Positions 55,086 to 64,000 of a DNA stretch of 64,000 nt are shown here, piece after piece. The notes below the pieces were generated by a model. That model was not told the origin of the DNA, did no database searches, and was given only the letters and a program-made list of their open reading frames with translations. Origin of the DNA: Datisca glomerata (taxonomy: Eukaryota > Streptophyta > Magnoliopsida > Cucurbitales > Datiscaceae). Every line of letters begins with the position of its first letter. Position 1 is the stretch's first letter. The translations under genes and the position numbers were made by a program. The stretch covers positions 959,524 through 1,023,523 of the forward strand of contig QANY01013855.1 in assembly GCA_003255025.1 (NCBI GenBank). Reading direction: 5' to 3'.

Positions 55086-55088
55086 ACT

Positions 55089-55160
55089 TACTCACAACAA
55101 TTAGACAACATACATATCCAAAACACAACAATTAGACAACATACATATCCAAAACACAAC
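55089..55160. repeat. 31-bp tandem duplication
   Basis: CACAACAATTAGACAACATA followed by CATATCCAAAA occurs twice in a row, then a third start CACAACAAT. Confidence 0.93.
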
Positions 55161-55179
55161 AATATAACATGAGAATAAT

Positions 55180-57600
55180 ATTTTACATTGAAATAATTAT
55201 CAACCATACACAATTATAAAAAACTTACAACTCCAAACATTTCTTGACATTAAATATCCATATATTACAACAATTCTTAATATCACCAATCAACTAAATG
55301 CCTCTTGGAACAAAAAAAAAACAAGTATACTATTCTCTTTTAGAACCCATTTTCATATTATGGAACCTTATCTCCTTTATGTACAACCCATCAAGCTTGG
55401 ATAAAAAAAATTACGTGCTCTAAAGAATTGTCATCTTACAAAAAAACTCCAAGTTGAGAAGGTTGTCATGAAAGAATTCAAGTTCGCTTCCTAGTTTCTA
55501 CTCTTTAATAAGGCTAAAAACCATTCTCCTATACCATGAAACATCTGCAATAGCAATTAAGAATAGACATGCATAACTATAATTAACTCAATTAATAATC
55601 AGATAAATAAATATCATATTGGTATCTAATAAAGATTTAGAAATATGAGAACCAACTTGCAGGACCACTCAACACATGAATATTTTATCCAAGAGGTATA
55701 GTAATGAATACATATAACCTAAGATACAATGATGAAGTAAACTTCACTGTATTAAATTTAAAAATCCAAGTTGCATCGAAGATTCTCAATTTTGAAAGTC
55801 CAATTTGTCAAATGAAGGTTTATGAGTATAGAGAGATGTGTTGGTGGTATCTTAAAAAATTGAACATGTGAAAATTGTTTCGACAATGAAATGATCCCCG
55901 AGAAGTTCTATAATCTCATTCTCAATCACAAACAATCAAGATCATTAAACTTGTCTTCATATTAAAACTATAACCTCCCCCAAACAAAAAATAGAAAAGA
56001 AAAAAAGTGGGCAAAAAATACTATTAGGTGAAAGTAGGTGAAAGTAGGTGAAATGTTGAAAGTATTTTTTCATAGCTAGTTTCAGCAAAAGGGTTAGACA
56101 TAATTAAGAGTGATGCTCTTTTCATTTTGGCTTCACTGCGTGTAATAATCTCAATGGAAAAAAATAACATTTCTTCATGCAAGCTAGATGATCTGCTTTT
56201 TGGTTTACTTTTAACTTGAATCTCTCCATAAGTATTAGACTATTCTCGGGTCACCAAGCAAACAATCTTGTAATTTTGATGGAGCACTCAATTTCTAGAT
56301 TGTTTTCAAGGATTAAACTTGAAATTAATTGAATTCACAAAATGATAATGAAAAAGATTTACATATGAATATCAAAAAAATAAAAAGAAGAAATCAACCC
56401 ATGTTTATCTTGAAGCAGAGGTTTGAAGAGGAGAAATTAACAATCAACCCAGTTCTCCCACATCCTGCACTTTTTTGTCGGTACACATCCTGCACTTCAA
56501 CAAGCCACACCTTTTTTCCCTCCACAAGTCGGTCATCCCTTTCAAATATACCTGCACGGTCCTACTGTTCCATGTACTTTTCATCAAGCTCCATCAATAT
56601 AAGTTCCATCTGCTAGGATACGAATGTGAGTCAATGTTATTTACACACACGCCCACCAGTCTATGGAAACGCCCAACCGTCCCACCCAAGTGTTCAAAGA
56701 AATTCACCAGAATTGAAACTCGACATGTTAAAGCGAAATATAGACTTATTGCCCACAATGAAAATGGAACATTGAACCACAATGAATTCTGCTCAATAAA
56801 CTAGACACATAAAGCTTAACCAAAGTAGTTACAAGTCAAAACACAAGAATATTGCTGGCAAAGCAAAAACTTCAACACTAATCCAACAACCACAAGATTT
56901 CTAAATAAAATGTATGTAAAATTTTCAGACTCATAGAAGAACTAAAACTGAAATTTGACATGTTAACACACAAGTTTGACACTAACCCACATAAAATCAG
57001 AGGCTCAAATTAAGAAAAGAACAATACGAGCCCATCAATCAAGAAAAGGACATTCTGATGGGGATGAATGTTTGCTCACACGAAAAAAAATGAATCAAAC
57101 TCACTTGGGCATTTACCCATGAATTGTAATTTCACACTAATCCAAGCTCACATCATCATCATTAGTTGAGGTGGTTGTAGAGCTCATGATGGTGATCAGA
57201 TTGATAAGGTTGATTAAGTGGAAAGTGAGGAAGACCTTTTTCTGAGGAAGAATAGGGCTCATCAAGAGAGAAATGGCTGGGGAAGGAAGGAAATAAGAGG
57301 CATGACAGGGGTGTTGTTGACATTTCATCTTGTATTTTGGACCCGAATTCTGATTTTTAAGAACATAGCCCATTTTTCCGAACTGTATTTTCAAATGGCA
57401 CCTCTCTTCCAAAAAAAACCCCAAGTTTTTCTAATTAATTATGATAATGATCCAAATGCTATTTTTTGTCATTCGGTTCCTAATTCATATATATTGCATC
57501 GGGAAAATCTTACTTATGAGCTGCTCTTCCTGTCTGTTCATCCTTGAGGAGTTGAGCTCACTATTTTCTGTAAGCTTTCTTCCATCCCTTTTCTTTTTTC
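55180..57600. other. No convincing gene seen
   Basis: Short ORFs on both strands without family features, for example at 56329-56616 (+) and 57137-57424 (-). GAAAGTAGGT occurs three times at about 56030-56050. Confidence 0.4.
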
Positions 57601-57612
57601 GTGTTAATCTTT

Positions 57613-57614
<2 letters not shown>

Positions 57615-57661
<47 letters not shown>
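57615..57661. repeat. (CT)n microsatellite upstream of the MSL-like gene
   Basis: About 46 bases of pure CT repeat, in what was probably the 5' leader region of the channel gene. Confidence 0.95.
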
Positions 57662-57665
<4 letters not shown>

Positions 57666-58054
57666 TGCTTCCTGAATCACAAAAGTTACATGAATGTGGA
57701 TTTCTGGTTTATACTGAGGAAATGTTCTGTGTTTTGGCAGAATATCTGTGTCTAAATTTCTTTTCGTTAAAAAAAACACAAGTTCATTTCCACTCCCTTT
57801 TTTTATCCTTTTCAAACTAAAAATGTCATCCTTTTCTTTCAAAGTTAAAGATTCCGCAAAATAGCAAAACGAAGATCCAATGTTACTCAAAGAAAACCCT
57901 GATTTTGCTCCAATATTTCAAGCAATTATACTTTTTCTTCTTCAGGTATGATTCTGAAAAAAAAGATGTTAATTTACTGCTTTATTTGAGCTCACAATAT
58001 TACTCTGTTTTTTATTTGCCAACAGTAAAACCTCCAAAAGCTGGCGAAATAAGC

Positions 58055-60973
58055 ATGTCCCAGAAGAAAGCTTCAAATGGAGGCGAAGTTGTTGTAGAAA
58101 TCCCGAGTGAAGAAGCTCCTAAGCCGATTGTAGAGACCAATAACGAAAATGTGTCTTCCACAAACGCCAAAGAAGCATTAATGGAGTCAAGCTATGCTCT
58201 GAGCTCGAACAAGCCGCCAAAGATCCCGGACTCCGGTGAATCACTTGCTCGAAGAAAATCTCTCAAACGGTCAGTCTACTCCAAGCCAAAATCAAGATTC
58301 GGCGAACAGCCATTTAACATTGATCCCAACATGTTTGAAGAAAGTCCTGAAATATTGCCTGAACAAACCGGCCCAATATCCCCAAATAGAAAATCATTTA
58401 ACAAGGCGTCTCCGGGTAACAAATCCCCATCAGCTGCCGTCACCCCAAAAACGCCGGCGGGTGAGTATGATGACCAAGAGGAAATTTTCAAGAAAGTTGA
58501 ATCAAGTAAAGGGAAGCAGAAGCGAGTGAGAGCCAAGGTATTGGTTGAGTGGATTGGAATTTTTTGCATATTGGGTTGCTCAATAGCTAGCTTAACTGTT
58601 GATAAATTGCAAAAATCTCAGCTTTGGGGTTTAGAGAGTTGGAAATGGTGTTTGCTGATAACTGTGATATTATGTGGACTGTTAGTCACCAATTGGTTTA
58701 TGCACGTCATAGTGTTTTTTATAGAAAGGAACTTTCTTTTAAGGAAAAAAGTGCTGTATTTTGTTCATGGGTTGAAGAAGAATGTCCAATTTACCAATTG
58801 GTTAAGTGTAGTTCTTCTCACATGGGCTTGTTCGATCGAGATAACGGTCATGTTCATAGATCTCGGATTAGTCGTATAATTTTAGACGATGTTACTTTAT
58901 TATCCCTTCTGATTGGAGCAATCCTATGGTTATTAAAAACCTCGCCATTGAAAATCCTCGTGTCGCAATTCCATGTGAACCAATTCTTTGATAGGATTCA
59001 TGAAGCCATCTTCCATCAATACGTTCTTCAGAACCTCTCGGGTTGTCCGCTTATAGAGGAGGCCGAAAGGGTGGGGAAATTAGGAAGCACTGGTCATTTA
59101 AGTTTCAGAAGTAATAAGAAGGGAAGGAGGAGAAAGAGGTGATTGATATGGGGAAGGTTCATAAGATGAAGAGGGAAAAAGGTTTCGGCTTGGACTATGA
59201 AGGTTTTGGTTGATGCAGTTACGAGTTCTGAGTTGTCTACGATATCTCATACGTTGGATGAAAGTTTCCAAGATGTTGGAGGACAAATGAACAGTGAGAT
59301 TACTAGTGAGATGGAAGCCATTGCAGCTGCCTATAGAATTTTCAGGAATGTTGCGCAGCCTGGTAGCAAGTGAGATATCCTCAGACCAACTCATTATTTT
59401 TGAAAATATTAGGACACTAACACATGAGAGACACGCTATTTATGTATGCATGTATATGCATATATGTAGCCGTGATGATTTTTGTATACGGTCGTCCCTT
59501 AAATGCTTGTTCTGACATTTCCCCTCATTTGTGGAATGGGTACATTGAGGAGGATGATCTTCTCAGGTTCATCATCAAGGAAGAAGTGGATCTTGTGCTT
59601 CCACCATTTGAAGGATCCGAGACACGGCAAATAGACAAAAAATCTCTTACCAACTGGGTGGTAAGACCTTTTTATACTTTATTAGATCATATATTATAGG
59701 ATTTAGTTATTATTATCAGTTGTCACGTATTAAAACCTTGAATCACCCTTGTTCTCCGTTTCATATAAAAACTAAGTAGAGTCGTACTGTGTTTGCTGAG
59801 CCAGGAGATCTTAGATAGTTCCTAAATGCTCGAGTCCCCCATCCCCCATACACCCTGGTTTTGTCACTTGTTTAGGCGAAACACATTAATCTTAGCCATT
59901 GGTTCTATTTTCAAAACCGCGAAAACTGTTCTTCATATGTTTTTAGCTAGAATGAATGGGCAGTTTTGTGATGTGTGAAGTATTTCTCTTGTTTTACGGA
60001 AAAAGGCTATATCATTTAGCATATGGGCTTTTTATATTGTGCAGGTAAAGATTTACCAGGGAAGGAAAACACTAGCACATGCTTTAAATGACACTAAAAC
60101 CGCAGTAAAACAATTAAACAATCTAGGCTCTTAGCTTGTTATTGTTAATGGAAATCAAGACTACAAAAGTACTCGTCTTCCTAGGCTCTCAGCTCGTAGT
60201 GGTGGTTTTCATGTTTGGGAACACCTGCAAAATGATTTTCGAAGCTCTAGTGTTTGTATTTGTTATGCATCCATTTGATGTCGGTGATCGTTGTGTTGTC
60301 GATGGCGTTCAGGTAAATTTTCCTATCTTTTGTTTGGATTGTTTTTTGGGAAAATTCTTTTGACATTTCCTGTAGTTTACTTAAATAACTTAGACATCCC
60401 TTCATTTTAGATTTCAATGACAAAAAAAACCCAAATCCGTGAATTTTCAAACTAACGCTGTTTAAATAATCTGCAATACCAAAATTACCCTTTGTTTTCT
60501 AAATCTAAAAACGTTAATTTCATATTTAGGGTCGGATAAGGTTTATCTTTTGGTTTAAAAATTAGTTGGGTTCTGCTGGTTTATGCTTTGTTAAAAATCA
60601 GTTTTAAGGCTACTCTTGTCTTTTTATATTCGAACTTACAGTTTTTAACCGAATAAACTTATTTGTCAACTTTCAAACTAGAGCGGGTGCGGTGACTTTA
60701 AGCTAACTAACTATAGGGGAGGTCCGAAGAACTTTCCTCTTTTTATGGTTGAATGATATTAGTGTCAATGGACAGATGATGGTTGAGGAAATGAATATAT
60801 TGACCACTGTCTTCCCTAAACTCAGTAATGAGAAGGTGTATTATCCAAACTCTGTGTTAGCAACAAAGCCTATAGGTAATTACTATAGGAGTCCAAATAT
60901 GGGAGACGTAGAATTCTCTATTGATTTCATGACACCTCTAGAAACGATCGGGTCGCTCAAAGACGATAAAGAG
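58055..60973 (+). pseudogene. MSL10-like mechanosensitive channel, broken, last exon missing
   Basis: Start MSQKKASNGGEVVVEIPSEE at 58055, just after a CCAACAG acceptor. Long polar N-terminus (IPDSGESLARRKSLKRSVYS; FNIDPNMFEESPEILPE), then membrane segments VEWIGIFCILGCSIASLTV (about residues 164-182), WKWCLLITVILCGLLVTNWF (about 195) and NWLSVVLLTW. The frame then slips at about 58830. Later pieces: LLIGAILWLLKTSPLKILVS, FHVNQFFDRIHEAIFHQYVL and LIEEAERVGKLGSTGHLSFR. It slips again at about 59140 and 59185, then VSAWTMKVLVDAVTSSEL and FRNVAQPGSK, exon end 59369. Exon 2, 59541-59660 (EEDDLLRFIIKEEVDLVLPP), follows GG where AG is expected. Exon 3, 60045-60312, keeps FMFGNTCKMIFEALVFVFVM and HPFDVGDRCVVDGV (pore helix and MscS domain start) but lost part of the preceding helix. 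Exon 4, 60776-60973, has MVEEMNILTTVFPKLSNEKV. The family forms stretch-gated anion-preferring channels in the plasma membrane. Confidence 0.9.
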
Positions 60974-62100
60974 GTATGTCAATTGTAACGTATGTTCTTC
61001 CATTCCATTATGTGACGACTAATTGTCTGATTTAGAGGTCACTCATTAGAAGACATTGAGTAGGTAAGCTCTTTCTATAGTGTAAAAAAATTGTCTATTA
61101 CATGAGTGAAGTATAATTAGGTGCATGAGGTATACAGTATAGGTTTTAAGTGTGCTAAGATTAGGTAAGACAGATCTAATCCTAATGGTTTAGAATCGTT
61201 GTTGGCATGCCGCATGCTCGTACTTGTAGGATGAACTCAAGATTTATTTCGTTGGAATACATTTAAATCTAATCTTATGAACACTTAAATATATTCCGGC
61301 TATCATTGGGTCCCAGAAATTAAAAAGAAACTCTGCAACAGCTACGTTTATTTTGTTAGCATAAATTTAATTCTTCTGTTCTGTCAAGAGGTTCTTTAAT
61401 AGTTTATTTATGAGTAAATTACCTTTTTAGTCCATTATCTTTTTGAAATGTACTAAAATATTCCATTAACTTTTAAAATGACTGCATTCATTCATTAACT
61501 TTTAAATTTTATCCAATTTAGTCCTTCCATTAGTTCCGTCAAATTTTCCATCCATATTGCTGACATGGATACTACATGAATTTTGTATAAAATTTTAATT
61601 ACTATTTTCTAAAACTTTATAAAATTAATTTTTTTTTTAACTTTTCATAAATATATCAAATTTTAATAAAATTTTAATTACTATTTTCTAAAACATTCAT
61701 CCATTAACTCCTCATGTTAGTTCTTAAAATTGAACTCCAACAAAGTTTCTAGATTGTATTAAGTTGACATCAAAGGCAAGTGGATCTCATTTTATAATTT
61801 TAATAAGCTAGCAAACTGCGTTAAGAAGGGTTTGCCAATTCAAGTTCCTCATAGTTGGGGGCAAGTTGTTCAGTAGAATTTTGCAGTTCTTCACGATTAT
61901 AGAGAAAAGCTTCTTAAAATAAAGTTGGAAGTAATATTCAAAGTGAAAGTATTAGTTGCTGGTTAATGTCATTTTGTAGAATTAATCTTAATTCAATTAG
62001 GGACCTTATCATCAAATTAATAAAGCAGGTCAAGACAGAATCATTGTGCTCCTTTTTATAAAATGGAAATCTTAATTGTTGGGATACGCTGTTCCTGTAG
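60974..62100. other. No gene seen; expected last exon of the MSL-like gene not found
   Basis: The donor GTATGTC at 60974 is intact, but no sequence like the C-terminal MscS beta-domain follows. At 61420-61690 AT-rich sequence includes TTTAATTACTATTTTCTAAAA twice (about 61603 and 61673). Confidence 0.6.
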
Positions 62101-62106
62101 AAACCA

Positions 62107-62394
62107 ATGGAGCTATTTTATTCCCTCAATACAGAATCAGAGTGCTACTTTTTAGCCAGAAGTGAAGTGGGGAATCAGAAAGACCAATACTGCAATGGCA
62201 CTACAAAAGTCAAAATAGAAACTCCCAATGGATCCATTAGCAACGGTGTGGGGAATATCGCTATTCCACCCACAGCCAAGACATCACAGATGGTAGCTGC
62301 TACAACTGCATCTCCTACAAATGATCTGCTCCCAAAAGCTTCATTCCTTTCAGAAAATGGAGATATCAAACGGAAGAATGACAAAGAGGTGTAA
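62107..62394 (+). CDS. Unrecognised 95-residue ORF, possibly an exon
   Basis: Open from ATG 62107 to TAA. It is preceded by CGCTGTTCCTGTAG, an acceptor-like sequence ending at 62100. Content: YCNGTTKVKIETPNGSISNG, then polar, Ser/Thr/Asn-rich NDLLPKASFLSENGDIKRK. I do not recognise a family. It could be a terminal exon of a gene whose other exons lie in 61000-62100, or chance. Confidence 0.25.
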   Translation: MELFYSLNTESECYFLARSEVGNQKDQYCNGTTKVKIETPNGSISNGVGNIAIPPTAKTSQMVAATTASPTNDLLPKASFLSENGDIKRKNDKEV

Positions 62395-62745
62395 ATTAAT
62401 CAGCACAGAAACTGGTCCAAGGTATGATACTCCTCTTTAGGAGATTCTATTGTTCTTTCTGGATTGTCCAGATTTCTGTCTCCTGCTAGTCTCAAGCCCC
62501 ATTATAGAAGGATCTGATAATTTATGTAGTTCACATATTCATAAATTAGTTTTCAGGGTCAACCACAGTTCGAGCATAATGTATGTGTATTGTTGCAATA
62601 GCCTTGTAATTGTGCCAATATCGTTTTTTTCCACACGTTAATTAACTGTCATATTACCTTGTAATTTTAAATCTAGTTTCTAGGATTTTTGGTGTTCTAC
62701 CTTCATGTTTTTGGAGAAATAAAGACCATTTTTATAGCTTACAAG

Positions 62746-62861
62746 AATAATGCATAGGAAATAAGAATTGTATTACCTCCAGATGTTCTTGGCCATACAG
62801 AATCATTATTAATGTATAGGAAAAAAGAATTGCATTACCTCCAGATGTTCTTGGCCTTACA
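62746..62861. repeat. ~61-bp tandem duplication
   Basis: AAGAATTGTATTACCTCCAG followed by ATGTTCTTGGCCATACA at 62764 recurs at 62825 (AAGAATTGCATTACCTCCAG..), with matching flanks TAATGCATAGGAAA and TAATGTATAGGAAA. Confidence 0.9.
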
Positions 62862-63169
62862 AATGGATTGCGTCGCCCTTGCTTGTGTGTTACTGCCTTC
62901 AACTGATGATTCCTGTAAGAATTATATGGATTAGATGTAATGAAAAAGTAAAATAAGTACTAAAAGGAATTTGATTGGCAAGGAATACCTGAGTACTTTG
63001 TAATGCGGTTGGTACACTAAAGCCCATAAATCTTCATCCTCACCCTTATCTTCAACATTAGTAATAGACACTTTACTATCACCATGCTTACACATCAAAA
63101 TGGAAATCATCTCCTAGAACCCATTCTTCGTTATTTATATCAAAGTCACTATCCTCCAACGAGTTATAA

Positions 63170-63517
63170 CTACTTTCTGTGTTTTCTCCTCATGTACATC
63201 ATTATCTTCTCTATACTGACCATGCATGGTTTCAAATTCATTACATCTACATAAATGTATTTTACTCCCTCAAATGGTATATTTGCTACCATGTCTACGA
63301 CATCTTGATCATTATGCAACACATGTCCATCCTTCAAATAATATAATTGATTCACACTAGTCACTCCTAACTCTTCTAGCATACAATTAATTTCAGGTAT
63401 TGAAATCCTATCAGCATCAACATTAGGATATATACTTATAGTACCCCCTAAATATCTTACTTGTGGCTGGTATGTGAGCTGTCCACCATCGCGAAATGTA
63501 ATTGAAAATTCACTCAT
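63170..63517 (-). pseudogene. PB1-like domain, N-terminal part of a MULE-type transposase
   Basis: A 115-residue ORF from ATG 63517: FSITFRDGGQLTYQPQVRYL, GGTISIYPNVDADRISIPEI, NCMLEELGVTSVNQLYYLKD and MVANIPFEGVKYIYVD. The order (F..FH.GG, YVGG, D.D..S..E...M..ELG, .V......W) is that of the plant PB1-like domain found at the N-terminus of Mutator-like (MUDR-type) transposases. Downstream on the minus strand, fragments such as ITNVEDKGEDEDLWALVYQP (about 63060) may continue it in another frame, and the transposase core is not in the window. Confidence 0.72.
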
Positions 63518-63665
63518 ACCTACATTACATTCATGATAAAGAAACTGAAATAATTAGAATCTGAAAACTGAAATAATTAGAAACTGAGAAATTGAGAAAC
63601 AGAAAACAAGATGAATAATAGAGAAACGGCCGAGATAACAAAGCAAAAAGAACAAAGCAACACAA

Positions 63666-64000
63666 AGAGTTGGTAATTATAACAGCTCTTTGTAGGGCAA
63701 GGAAAGTTGAGGATGGATATTTAATACATGAAGAGCTCAACAGGATAAATAAAGTTGCTACAAAATGCAGGAAAAGGGTCACAGACCAACTCGTAAATTG
63801 TTTAGAGCTGTTATTCGATGTCTGTGTGAAATGGAAAATCCATAAAACCAAATTCTAAAGCTACTGGAGTTGTAGTTATCTCGTCACGAACACAATTGTG
63901 AGATATATAACTTCTTTGTTGATGGAGTTGGGCATGCCAGAAAGCCTGACCTGGCCAGAGAAGTGTATAGGATGATGCTGAAAAGTGGGGTTGAGCCCAA
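63666..64000 (+). pseudogene. PPR (pentatricopeptide repeat) gene fragment, runs off the window
   Basis: LVIITALCRARKVEDGYLIH, then EEL, at 63670-63740, and after a frame change ARKPDLAREVYRMMLKSGVE, then P, at 63930-63998. The second is a clear 35-residue PPR motif end (A..vy..M...GvePn). PPR proteins bind organelle RNA. The piece begins abruptly after non-coding sequence, has a TAA at 63856 and a frame change, so it is probably a relic. The part beyond 64000 is unseen. Confidence 0.65.

Noticed and set aside
56329..56804. Overlapping plus-strand ORFs and a minus-strand ORF near 56600
   Set aside because: Short, low-complexity and without recognised motifs on either strand.
57561..57890. 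Minus-strand ORF with a long Arg-Glu run
   Set aside because: Translation of the (CT)n microsatellite.
61420..61700. Repeated TTTTAATTACTATTTTCTAAAA words as a TIR pair
   Set aside because: They are direct rather than inverted and lie only about 70 bp apart; probably a local duplication.

Overview
This is nuclear DNA from a flowering plant, most likely a eudicot, and it is dominated by transposable elements. The evidence is AT-rich intergenic sequence, plant-type LTR retrotransposons with an initiator-Met primer site, plant-specific gene families (BIG GRAIN 1-like, MSL mechanosensitive channel, PPR, PB1-like MULE domain) and consensus GT/AG introns. I could not name the species. One N at 40461 suggests a draft assembly.

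Layout. 1-8150: an old Ty3/gypsy element of the Tat type, lying on the minus strand (gag about 7925 down to integrase 3084). On the opposite strand, beyond the integrase, is an antisense ORF (1 to about 930). Between the two lies an 80-bp minisatellite, which a 1.4-kb PIF/Harbinger-like TIR element splits. 8338-9420: a plus-oriented solo-LTR-like repeat with a GC-rich 36-bp minisatellite. 9441-9810: a broken fragment of a nitrilase-family omega-amidase gene. 10317-11988: an array of five short LTRs with four internal domains, built like a tandem TRIM (miniature LTR element). 15867-18768: a second copy of the 8338 LTR, split by a 1.86-kb solo LTR (16120-17981).

20598-30054: a structurally complete chromovirus (Tekay/Del-like) retrotransposon with long LTRs, a perfect TAATG target duplication, PBS and PPT, but with stops in gag-pol. 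31604-32845: the only intact conventional gene I find, a single-exon BIG GRAIN 1-like protein. 33685-34358: an LTR plus PBS remnant. 34482-39658: a Ty1/copia element with AGCTC target duplication and decayed coding region. 40690-40814: a perfect 44-bp inverted repeat. 41256-49644: a second Tat-type element with both LTRs, minus-strand gag-pol lacking most of the integrase, and a clearer antisense ORF.

50220-52836: the 5' part of an L1-type LINE, cut off before its reverse transcriptase. 52840-53900: an LTR-like piece. 54508-55085: a 95-bp minisatellite. 58055-60973: a multi-exon MSL10-like channel pseudogene with frameshifts, a damaged splice site, an internal deletion and no last exon. The right edge holds a PB1-like (MULE) fragment on the minus strand and the start of a PPR-repeat region on the plus strand.

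The genes do not form a working unit; the window is a record of nested insertions around one live gene. The most unusual signals are the tandem TRIM array and the antisense ORF shared by both Tat copies, which is interrupted at the same codon and phase by a GT-AG intron.
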